Assembly (NCBI GenBank): GCA_028691575.1
Contig: JAQUYY010000147.1
Span: 1 to 5,030, forward strand
Source: Candidatus Gastranaerophilales bacterium
GTDB lineage: Bacteria > Cyanobacteriota > Vampirovibrionia > Gastranaerophilales > JAQUYY01
Direction of reading: 5' to 3'
Length of the DNA stretch: 5,030 bases
Part shown: in pieces, positions 1-5,030 of the stretch
How positions within the stretch are numbered: the first letter of the stretch is position 1
How the letters are laid out: the number at the start of each line of letters is the position of its first letter
Position numbers and translations under genes: made by a program
The notes under the pieces: model-generated
Told to the model about the DNA's origin: nothing
Seen by the model: the letters and a program-made list of their open reading frames with translations, nothing else
Databases searched by the model: none

Positions 1-1
1 T

Positions 2-2485
2 TAAAATTTTTAAATAATCTTTGTAAACAGGCAAAAACTCTTCCAACCGCTGATTTTGACTTGTTTTTAGATAAATTTTTATTTGTTCAGGTGGAATTTG
101 TTCTAATTTTGCTTTTGAAAGACCTCTTGTATTTGTTTCTATCCAATCTTTTTCATTTTCCCCCACAGGCAAATTGGATTTGCAAATTTCGCTTATTATT
201 CTTGGTTTTTGAGTATCGTCGCAAATTGTAAAATCAGAATCCAAGCCGATTTTCGTATAATTATTTTCGTCTTGAATAATTTTTAGGGCTAATCCGTGAA
301 TTGTGCTTATATGAGGAGTTTGGACTAAATTCCGGCAATTTTTTTTAATTCTGTCCTGAAAGTTTTTTGCAGCAGATTCCATATAAGTTAAAACTAAAAT
401 TTCTTCTGGCTTAATGCCATTTTCAATCATTTCAATAATCAAAGCTTGTATTATAGTGGTTTTTCCGGCTCCGGGAACTGCAGGAATAGCCATAGAACCG
501 CTTTTGTAAGTCAAAACCGGTTTTTGGTCCTCTCTAGGTGTGATTTTTTTAGAAGGCTTTTTTTTATTAATACTTTCAGGGTTAATAAAAGGGATTAAGC
601 CTTCTGTGTTTGAATTACCGTCAATTGATAATTGAGACGAAAATGCCAAAATTTCTTTATCGGCACAAATCACAAGTTTTCTTAATAAATGTGCAGTTTT
701 TTTCATTGTCAGTTTTTTATGCAATTCAGGTGTATATTCTTTATTTAAATCCCAATTTTTTTGAAAAACCCACGCATTATACAAAGGTCCCTCATCGTCT
801 TTTATCCAGTTATTATCCGAAATATCAAGCCAAATCTGATATTTTTTTTCAAATTCACAATCAACAGCTTTTTGAGGAGTCGTAATTATTATGCTGTTTT
901 CTTCCACTTCCGGTGCAACCGGCGGATTATCCGATACAACAGTAATTTTAACCTGAATCAGCCACTCTTTTTCTAATTGTTTTAATGTTTTGTTTAACTT
1001 TAATTTTTCATTGATTTTATAAAAACTGTTTAATGACTTTAGGGCTGTATTTAAGTCATCAAGCCTTATTTCGTCTGTTAAATTTTGAAGAACCAATGAT
1101 TTAAAGACTAAAATAATTTGATTATATAAATTTTCTTCATTTTTGGCTTTTTCAATAACGGCTAAAAGTTTGTTGTAATTTTCGTTTTCAAAATCCTGTA
1201 AATCCGTTTTTTCGGGCAATTTTTTGTTTTTACCGTAATAATCAATAATTTTTTTACAAGATTTTATGCTTAATCCAATTAAGTCTGATAAAAACATTCT
1301 TAATTCAAATTTTGTGGGATATAATTGCCATTCATAGTTTATTAATTGAGAAATAATTAAGCAGTTATAAACGATTTTATTATCCAAAAGTCTTTTTGTG
1401 CCTGACAAAAATTGGTATTTTATATTTTCTTTTTCAAAAAATTGAACTAATCCATATTTTGCCACATCATCAATAATTGGGGCTAAAATCATTATTTCAT
1501 CAGGATTAGCACCGTTTTTAAGAAGAAAATCAATTTGATTTGTTGCACAATCGAGCATTTCAATTTTTGTTTTAGATTCAAAAAGCTCTAAATTATCAAT
1601 TTTCGAATTTTTTTCACTTGTAATATTATCAAAAAGCCTAATTGCATTGTTAAAAGAGGGCTTTGCACAGCTAAATTCCTTTATCGGAGAATCAATTTCT
1701 TTTTTTATATTTTCCCATCCTTCCGGATATGCACATAAATAGCCTCTTCTTGCTCCTCCTTGAGCATCTGCCGCAAAATAAAATTCTTCGGTTTTTTGGG
1801 CTAAATTTTTTATAAAAATTTGTGCAGGGTAGTTATATTCATCAATATCGTCTGCCAATAAATATTTAATCTTGTCAAAATCTTTTATTTTATTGTTTTT
1901 TTGTAAATATAAAAACATGCTTATTTGTTTTAAATAATCAAAAGTTCTGATTCGAGAAGTTTTTTCTTTTAATCTTTTCAGAGAATTTTTTGAATCTTGG
2001 GCAAAAGTTTGACCTAAAAATTCTGATTTTTTATCAATTTCAATTTCGTCTAAAGAATTTTCATAAATAAGCCTGTAACGCCTTAAAAGTTGGTGTAATA
2101 AATTTATTTTAGATTTATAATCGGAAAAATCTTCATCGCCTATGCAATGCTTTAAAATATATTCAGTTGTTTCTAATCCGCTCATATCAGGCAAAATAAC
2201 GGATGCTTCATCCGTTTTGCATATTATATCTTCAATTAAACTCCAATTTTTCAATACAGAATTGTATACAATACCATTAAAAGTATAAACAGGAAATTCA
2301 CCAAAACCTTTTATATTATCTTTTGCCAAAATTCCTTTAACAGCATCAATAAAAAGTCTTTTTTTATGGCTGTTTGCACAAACAATAAGAATTTGAGAAG
2401 TTTTTGCACCGTTTTTTATAAGATTGATAAATTTATCAATCAAAAAAGAGGTTTTACCTGATTTTAACGGTCCTTGCAAATACAT
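2..2485 (-). CDS. Tandem SF1 (UvrD-like) helicase protein, 3' end outside window
   Basis: This is an uninterrupted frame of 828 codons from ATG to the window edge, so the C-terminus is missing. Two superfamily 1 helicase-like units are visible. Unit 1 has a P-loop right at the N-terminus (GPLKSGKTS, residues 5-13), a motif Ia-like strand (QILIVCANS, 31-39), a Ib-like VYTFN (66-70), a Walker B-like LLADDIDE (209-216), a motif III-like AADAQGG (238-244), a motif IV-like region (331-368, ending LSGTKRLLD) and a possible divergent motif V/VI zone (IIITTPQKAVD, about 532-542, and RKLVICADKE, 602-611). Unit 2 starts near residue 649 with a Q-like motif (TPREDQ), a canonical P-loop (AVPGAGKTT, 669-677), motif Ia (LVLTYMESAA) and Ib (STIHGLAL, from 727), then leaves the window. 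Known for the family: ATP-driven 3'-5' DNA unwinding or translocation in repair and recombination. The second unit recalls cyanobacterial UvrD/Rep-type helicases. The start has a good RBS. The fusion itself is certain from the frame; the exact cellular role is not. Confidence 0.9.
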   Translation of the reverse strand, partial: MYLQGPLKSGKTSFLIDKFINLIKNGAKTSQILIVCANSHKKRLFIDAVKGILAKDNIKGFGEFPVYTFNGIVYNSVLKNWSLIEDIICKTDEASVILPDMSGLETTEYILKHCIGDEDFSDYKSKINLLHQLLRRYRLIYENSLDEIEIDKKSEFLGQTFAQDSKNSLKRLKEKTSRIRTFDYLKQISMFLYLQKNNKIKDFDKIKYLLADDIDEYNYPAQIFIKNLAQKTEEFYFAADAQGGARRGYLCAYPEGWENIKKEIDSPIKEFSCAKPSFNNAIRLFDNITSEKNSKIDNLELFESKTKIEMLDCATNQIDFLLKNGANPDEIMILAPIIDDVAKYGLVQFFEKENIKYQFLSGTKRLLDNKIVYNCLIISQLINYEWQLYPTKFELRMFLSDLIGLSIKSCKKIIDYYGKNKKLPEKTDLQDFENENYNKLLAVIEKAKNEENLYNQIILVFKSLVLQNLTDEIRLDDLNTALKSLNSFYKINEKLKLNKTLKQLEKEWLIQVKITVVSDNPPVAPEVEENSIIITTPQKAVDCEFEKKYQIWLDISDNNWIKDDEGPLYNAWVFQKNWDLNKEYTPELHKKLTMKKTAHLLRKLVICADKEILAFSSQLSIDGNSNTEGLIPFINPESINKKKPSKKITPREDQKPVLTYKSGSMAIPAVPGAGKTTIIQALIIEMIENGIKPEEILVLTYMESAAKNFQDRIKKNCRNLVQTPHISTIHGLALKIIQDENNYTKIGLDSDFTICDDTQKPRIISEICKSNLPVGENEKDWIETNTRGLSKAKLEQIPPEQIKIYLKTSQNQRLEEFLPVYKDYLKIL

Positions 2486-2491
2486 TTTTAT

Positions 2492-2497
2492 TCCCTT
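2492..2497 (-). promoter_or_regulatory. Ribosome binding site of the helicase gene
   Basis: AAGGGA on the minus strand lies six bases before the ATG at 2485. It supports this ATG as the start even though the frame stays open upstream to a TAG at 2546-2548, and even though the P-loop begins only four residues after this methionine. A TTG at 2518 is the only obvious in-frame alternative and has no comparable site. Confidence 0.7.
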
Positions 2498-2520
2498 TTT
2501 AAAGGTTAAGCGTTGCAAAA

Positions 2521-2640
2521 GTGTACCCGAAGGGCATCCTGATCTCTAAGCCCTAATGGGCAAGAGCTCAAGCAAAAACAGCGGAAACATTGAGTTTTCG
2601 ATGCTTTGACACTAGATGTCAATAAGACTTTGCTCAAGGG
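2521..2640 (-). ncRNA. Candidate structured RNA or dispersed repeat upstream of helicase gene
   Basis: This stretch has 55 G or C in 120 bases, far above the AT-rich surroundings, and no coding frame. Several helices can be drawn. On the minus strand 2638-2628 pairs with 2577-2567 (8 Watson-Crick and 3 G-U pairs); on the plus strand the two central wobbles become mismatches, which favours a minus-strand transcript. This stem encloses a six-base-pair hairpin (TTGACA/TGTCAA, 2606-2622) and a second hairpin (CATTGA/TCGATG, 2588-2603) that pairs better on the plus strand. After it comes a hairpin with two helical blocks (CTCT/AGAG around GCCC/GGGC, 2544-2566) and a short CCC/GGG hairpin (2526-2534). 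The octamer AAGGGCAT occurs twice (2531 and 2637). It ends about 40 bases before the helicase start, so it could be a leader element, an independent small RNA or an interspersed repeat. It does not show the hallmark sequences of SRP RNA, RNase P RNA or a T-box. Strand and class are uncertain. Confidence 0.45.
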
Positions 2641-2657
2641 CATTTTTTTAAAAAATG
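2641..2657. repeat. AT-rich perfect palindrome
   Basis: CATTTTTT and AAAAAATG flank a single central T, giving an eight-base perfect inverted repeat next to the GC-rich island. It could extrude as a weak hairpin, but it lacks the GC-rich stem of an intrinsic terminator. The remaining spacer, 2658-2746, is almost pure A/T and shows nothing further that I can support. Confidence 0.5.
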
Positions 2658-2746
2658 GACTTGTGCGTTAGTCTTATATTTTATTTAAAAAGAGAAAAAA
2701 GATATATATTAAAATTTAAATTAAAAATAAAACTTTATAAAAAAGG

Positions 2747-3052
2747 TTAAAGGGCTTCAGGATGAGCAATAGTATTTTCGCCAAAGTTTTCGTCATCTGC
2801 ACAAGGATCGAAATAGCCAAAAACTTTCTTTATTATCCTGACAGGAGCTCCAATCCATGTTTCTCTCAATTTCGGAGAGCCCTCTGCGTTTATTTGCTTT
2901 TTTTGCATATTGACTATTCTTGACAATTCTTGCGAATGTCCATGATTTATCAAATATGTTTCACTGGTGGATTCTTCTGTGCTTATTGCCTTTGCTGAAT
3001 TTGCAAGAGCTAAAACACAAAATACACTTAATAAAATTGCTGTTTTTTTCAT
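2747..3052 (-). CDS. Small secreted protein of unknown function
   Basis: A 101-residue protein with a textbook Sec signal peptide: basic MKK, a hydrophobic core at about residues 5-17, and an AKA cleavage site after residue 22. This leaves a mature protein of about 79 residues that should be exported. There is no lipobox, so it is probably not a lipoprotein. The mature part starts acidic and serine/threonine-rich, has a charged helical-looking middle (residues about 41-60), and ends in a more distinctive segment, KKVFGYFDPCADDENFG (residues about 76-92), with one cysteine, so an internal disulfide is impossible. GGAG lies seven bases before the ATG. The start is only 16 bases after the stop of the membrane protein gene upstream, which points to co-transcription and perhaps a shared envelope function. 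I do not recognise a family. The signal peptide is seen; its role is unknown. Confidence 0.88.
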   Translation of the reverse strand: MKKTAILLSVFCVLALANSAKAISTEESTSETYLINHGHSQELSRIVNMQKKQINAEGSPKLRETWIGAPVRIIKKVFGYFDPCADDENFGENTIAHPEAL

Positions 3053-3059
3053 TTATATT

Positions 3060-3063
3060 CTCC
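3060..3063 (-). promoter_or_regulatory. Ribosome binding site of the small secreted protein gene
   Basis: GGAG on the minus strand sits seven bases before the ATG at 3052, inside the 16-base gap after the upstream gene. It supports independent re-initiation within a shared transcript. Confidence 0.65.
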
Positions 3064-3068
3064 AAATT

Positions 3069-4013
3069 TTAATTAGTACCAACTATTCCGACATTTATAA
3101 CTTTATTTTCTTTTAAATCAACTACGCAAATAAATTTTTCATATTCATAAAACACATATTGAGAATTGATTTGCTCATATTTTAAGGGCGAGCCGTAAAG
3201 CTCAACAATGTTTTCGAGATATAAACCTTTTGGATATAATTTTATAGAAAAAAGACAACCATTTTTAAAGGTTAAAATTGCTTTTTCATAAACAAGTTTA
3301 GATGTAATTAATTCATTGTTTAATAAATAAATAACTTCATTTGTATTTTTTCCTTCAATTAAAGGTTTTAAATCAGGATACAATTTAGTAAAATCTTCTT
3401 GAAGAGTAGCACCGATTTTTAATAATTTGACTTTATTAAATTCATCAAACTTTGGTAAGTTATAATCCAGAGGTGTATTTGCAACATGCGGCTGCCATTC
3501 TTCAAATATTGAAATAGTTTGCGCAAAAATATGATTTTTATCTGTAGAAACATTGAAAAATCCGTAATTATAAAAATCCGAAACAGCATTATAATTTGAA
3601 TTTATCTCGATTGGTTTTCCATATATTTTAATAAAATCTTCCATTTTTACAAGTTTATTCAATGAAAATTGAACCCAATCAAGCACATTATTTTTAAATC
3701 CTACTCTGACTAAGTTAAATTCGCTAATATTTAAAGGATCAAGATTGATTATTGAAACATTTTTATTTATTTTTATAATCGGAGCATCGGGGCAGTATTT
3801 AGCATGAAAATCATATAAATCAGTATTTTTTAATTTGATTTTTTCTGTCTTAAAACTCCGAATATCCTGCCAATTAAGCTCTTTATCGGGAAAAGTATAA
3901 GAACAATTTAGAATCAAAACAAATAAAATTAAAAATGCAAGAGCCAACATTTTTAATTTTTGTCCCAATAAATGTTTTCTTTCTAAAAAAGGTTTTCTGG
4001 CATATACATGCAT
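3069..4013 (-). CDS. Membrane-anchored protein with duplicated outer domain, unknown function
   Basis: A 314-residue protein with a basic N-terminus (residues 1-22), one hydrophobic membrane segment (about 21-37) and a long, mostly polar remainder that should face outside the cytoplasm. I chose the ATG at 4013 because AAGGA lies eight bases upstream. A TTG at 4019 would add two residues but sits only two bases from that site. The outer part looks like two copies of about 105 residues. Copy A (about 68-168) has CPDAP, VGFKNNVL, MEDFIKIYGKPIE and a Y-rich strand DFYNYGFFNVSTD. Copy B (about 207-311) has YPDLKP, LTFKNGCL, LENIVELYGSPLK and VFYEYEKFICVVD, in the same order. The core pattern "(E)xxIxxYGxP" followed by Y/F strands recalls small BamE/SmpA-like periplasmic folds, but this is a loose resemblance. 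The cysteine at 37 lacks a proper lipobox. The small secreted protein gene follows after 16 bases. No enzyme motif is seen. Confidence 0.88.
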   Translation of the reverse strand: MHVYARKPFLERKHLLGQKLKMLALAFLILFVLILNCSYTFPDKELNWQDIRSFKTEKIKLKNTDLYDFHAKYCPDAPIIKINKNVSIINLDPLNISEFNLVRVGFKNNVLDWVQFSLNKLVKMEDFIKIYGKPIEINSNYNAVSDFYNYGFFNVSTDKNHIFAQTISIFEEWQPHVANTPLDYNLPKFDEFNKVKLLKIGATLQEDFTKLYPDLKPLIEGKNTNEVIYLLNNELITSKLVYEKAILTFKNGCLFSIKLYPKGLYLENIVELYGSPLKYEQINSQYVFYEYEKFICVVDLKENKVINVGIVGTN

Positions 4014-4021
4014 CGACAAAA

Positions 4022-4026
4022 TCCTT
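4022..4026 (-). promoter_or_regulatory. Ribosome binding site that decides the start of the membrane protein gene
   Basis: AAGGA on the minus strand is eight bases before the ATG at 4013 but only two bases before the in-frame TTG at 4019. Normal spacing therefore favours the ATG and a 314-residue product. Confidence 0.65.
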
Positions 4027-4047
4027 AATCTTATATCTTTTACCAGA

Positions 4048-4165
4048 ATGAGTTAGTTTTAAAGAAAACCGTACACGCCGCTTTTCTTTAAAACGTCGCT
4101 CCCGGCTCACGCATACCGATCTATAAAAATTAACTCATCATATTGTTACTTTTTAAAATCGGTAT
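4048..4165 (-). ncRNA. Candidate structured leader with interlocked inverted repeats
   Basis: Read on the minus strand, the order is a (ATACCGAT, 4165-4158), b (ATGAGTTA, 4138-4131), a' (ATCGGTAT, 4120-4113), an inner hairpin, and b' (TAACTCAT, 4055-4048). Arms a/a' and b/b' are perfect eight-base complements and interlock in the a-b-a'-b' order of a pseudoknot; if they do not form together they are mutually exclusive alternatives, as in an attenuator. Between a' and b' is a GC-rich stretch in AT-rich surroundings. It ends 34 bases before the membrane protein ATG, so it may be that operon's leader. It could instead be a repeat or the remnant of a mobile element. No known riboswitch class is recognised. 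Confidence 0.4.
4056..4094. repeat. 13-base perfect inverted repeat
   Basis: GTTTTAAAGAAAA at 4056-4068 is the exact reverse complement of 4082-4094, with a 13-base GC-rich spacer between them. The left arm directly abuts arm b' (4048-4055). On the plus strand, 4048-4060 can alternatively pair with 4126-4138 over 13 bases with one G-U pair, so two long stems compete for 4056-4060. Arms and spacing are read directly; the function (structure, protein site or element end) is unknown. Confidence 0.75.
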
Positions 4166-4187
4166 AAAAAAATAATAAAAGTTTTTG

Positions 4188-4202
4188 GGTGATTTTAACA
4201 CC
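4188..4202 (-). terminator. Weak candidate terminator after the permease genes
   Basis: Downstream of the permease stop on the minus strand, GGTG and CACC form a short four-base-pair stem with a seven-base AT loop. A T-rich stretch follows, but only after a spacer of about seven bases. The stem is short and the T run is not adjacent, so this is a tentative end for the permease transcript. Confidence 0.25.
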
Positions 4203-4227
4203 TTTATTTAGAGTAGTTTTTATTGAC

Positions 4228-4938
4228 TTAAAAAGAAACAAGTTTTGTTAAATTTGCAATAATAAAAGGTTTTTTTTCAAGCTGTCTGCTAGCCAATGAA
4301 AGGCTAAAGCAGATAATAAAATAAATAAGAGCAATAAAAATAAGAATTTCCATTTCTTTATGAGTTCTTTCGTAAATAATTTCACCGGCTCTTGTCAGCT
4401 CTATAAGCCCGATTGCAGAAGCAAGAGACGTATCTTTTGTTAAAGAAATAAATTGACTTACTAATGCCGGCATCATTCGTCCAAGAGCAATCGGTAAAAT
4501 AATATTTGACAATCGTTGAAAATAATTCAAGCCTAAACTTTTTGCAGCATCTAAAAGTCCATTTTCAATAGAATTTAAGCCACTTCGTATAATTTCTGCA
4601 ACATAAGCTGAAGTAAATAACGTTAACGATATACACGCTGTCTGTAATTCAAGAGAATCTAAACCAAAAATTTTAGCAAAAGAAGAATTGTTATACAAAA
4701 ACGGAGAAATGCTAAAATGTATAAAAATAATAAATAAAATTAACGGAATACTTCTTATTATTTCAATAAAAAAAGTCGCTAAAGTACTTATAAAAAATAT
4801 TTTTGAATATCTTAAAATACCCAAAATAGTTCCTATAATTAAACTTCCAACTATAGAAACAATTGCAAGACTCGCTGTTATTTGCAGTCCTTTCATTAAA
4901 AAATCAAAATTATCATAAATAGTTTGAAAATCTATCAT
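4228..4938 (-). CDS. Polar amino-acid ABC transporter permease (HisM/GlnP family)
   Basis: A 236-residue inner-membrane protein of normal length for the family, with about five membrane segments (roughly 15-42, 48-78, 97-118, 155-180 and 197-217). The family signature is clear: the cytoplasmic EAA loop that contacts the ATPase is present as LLDAAKSLGLNYFQRL (128-143) followed by ILPIALGRMMPAL (147-159), with D130 in place of the usual glutamate. It is followed by the HisM-type KDTSLASAIGLIELT (168-182). An early FFIEIIRSIPLI (56-67) matches the conserved second-segment motif. Such permeases work as pairs with an ATPase and a binding protein to import polar amino acids such as glutamine, glutamate, arginine or histidine. 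The specific substrate cannot be read from the sequence. The start overlaps the stop of the upstream gene by ATGA, indicating translational coupling; an AAGGG lies ten bases upstream. No ATPase gene follows on the downstream side within this window. Confidence 0.95.
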   Translation of the reverse strand: MIDFQTIYDNFDFLMKGLQITASLAIVSIVGSLIIGTILGILRYSKIFFISTLATFFIEIIRSIPLILFIIFIHFSISPFLYNNSSFAKIFGLDSLELQTACISLTLFTSAYVAEIIRSGLNSIENGLLDAAKSLGLNYFQRLSNIILPIALGRMMPALVSQFISLTKDTSLASAIGLIELTRAGEIIYERTHKEMEILIFIALIYFIICFSLSLASRQLEKKPFIIANLTKLVSF

Positions 4939-5030
4939 GCGCTAATTGCCCTTCCCGAAAGCTGAAATTTTTGTTCAAACCAATTTGACAAACCTGCAAC
5001 AATGCCTGTTAAAACCATATACACAAGCAT
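4935..5030 (-). CDS. C-terminal end of an upstream ABC permease (partial)
   Basis: The last 31 codons plus TGA of a gene that enters from the right edge. The visible tail reads as a hydrophobic helix (MLVYMVLTGIVAGLSNW) followed by a short basic/polar end (FEQKFQLSGRAISA), which fits the final membrane helix and cytoplasmic tail of a HisM-type permease. Its TGA overlaps the ATG of the next permease by four bases (ATGA), a coupling typical of paired permease subunits of one transporter. The ATG at 5030 is probably an internal methionine, as the window simply starts there. Family assignment rests on context and hydrophobicity, since the EAA loop is outside the window. Confidence 0.75.
   Translation of the reverse strand: MLVYMVLTGIVAGLSNWFEQKFQLSGRAISA

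Noticed and set aside
610..976. Two overlapping plus-strand open frames of 91 and 71 codons
   Set aside because: Both lie antisense to the intact helicase gene, have no convincing ribosome binding site and encode low-complexity, aromatic-rich peptides typical of the reverse of an AT-rich gene.
2581..2640. Possible tRNA-like fold in the GC-rich island
   Set aside because: There is no seven-base acceptor stem, no proper T-loop consensus and no anticodon arm at the right spacing.
2673..2701. TATAAG (minus strand) as a -10 box before the structured island
   Set aside because: The -10 match is reasonable, but the region 17 bases upstream is T-rich with no TTGACA-like box, and such hexamers are expected by chance in almost pure A/T sequence.
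2700..2746. Terminator after the small secreted protein gene
   Set aside because: Only A/T-rich palindromes such as AATTTAAATT are present, without a GC-containing stem followed by a T run, so an intrinsic terminator cannot be supported.
4056..4094. GTTTTAAAG arms as a CRISPR repeat or tracrRNA anti-repeat
   Set aside because: Only two copies exist, in inverted orientation 13 bases apart. There are no regularly spaced repeats, spacers or cas genes, so a simple inverted repeat explains the pattern.
3883..4110. Minus-strand 75-codon frame rich in Arg and Lys
   Set aside because: It overlaps the N-terminus of the membrane protein in another frame and its first part is the inverted-repeat island. 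It has no domain or signal, so it is probably a by-product of the structured region.
4688..4918. Plus-strand 76-codon frame
   Set aside because: It is antisense to the permease gene, whose membrane segments and EAA loop are clear; the lysine/isoleucine-rich product is a shadow.

Overview
This is a strongly AT-rich bacterial window in which every credible gene lies on the minus strand, so it is best read from right to left. The standard genetic code fits: no in-frame TGA occurs in any accepted gene. A clean Sec signal peptide, a HisM-type amino-acid permease pair and a helicase that recalls cyanobacterial proteins suggest a low-GC relative of Cyanobacteria, such as Vampirovibrionia/Gastranaerophilales ("Melainabacteria"). 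That placement is inference from remembered family flavour; a low-GC Firmicute or another gut lineage is not excluded.

Layout, right to left. At 4935-5030 is the C-terminal tail of one membrane protein, very probably an ABC amino-acid permease. Its stop codon overlaps by ATGA the start of a complete HisM/GlnP-type permease (4228-4938). Next comes a non-coding gap (4020-4227) with a GC-rich island and three sets of inverted repeats. On the minus strand these are arranged in a pseudoknot-like a-b-a'-b' order just upstream of the next gene. That gene (3069-4013) encodes a single-pass membrane protein whose outer part looks like a tandem duplication. Sixteen bases further on, probably in the same transcript, is a small secreted protein (2747-3052).

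A second non-coding gap (2486-2746) holds a sharply GC-richer island of about 120 bases. It can fold into several hairpins and ends about 40 bases before the start of the largest gene. That gene (2-2485, running off the left edge) is open for 828 codons. It encodes an unusual superfamily 1 helicase-like protein with two P-loops: a complete but divergent N-terminal helicase-like unit of about 650 residues, followed by the beginning of a second, more canonical UvrD-type unit.

The permease pair forms an uptake module. The duplicated membrane protein and the small secreted protein form a second envelope unit. The double helicase is probably a DNA repair or recombination enzyme. No CRISPR array, tRNA, rRNA, transposase or complete mobile element is visible. 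The most novel-looking items are the two structured intergenic islands and the double-helicase architecture.
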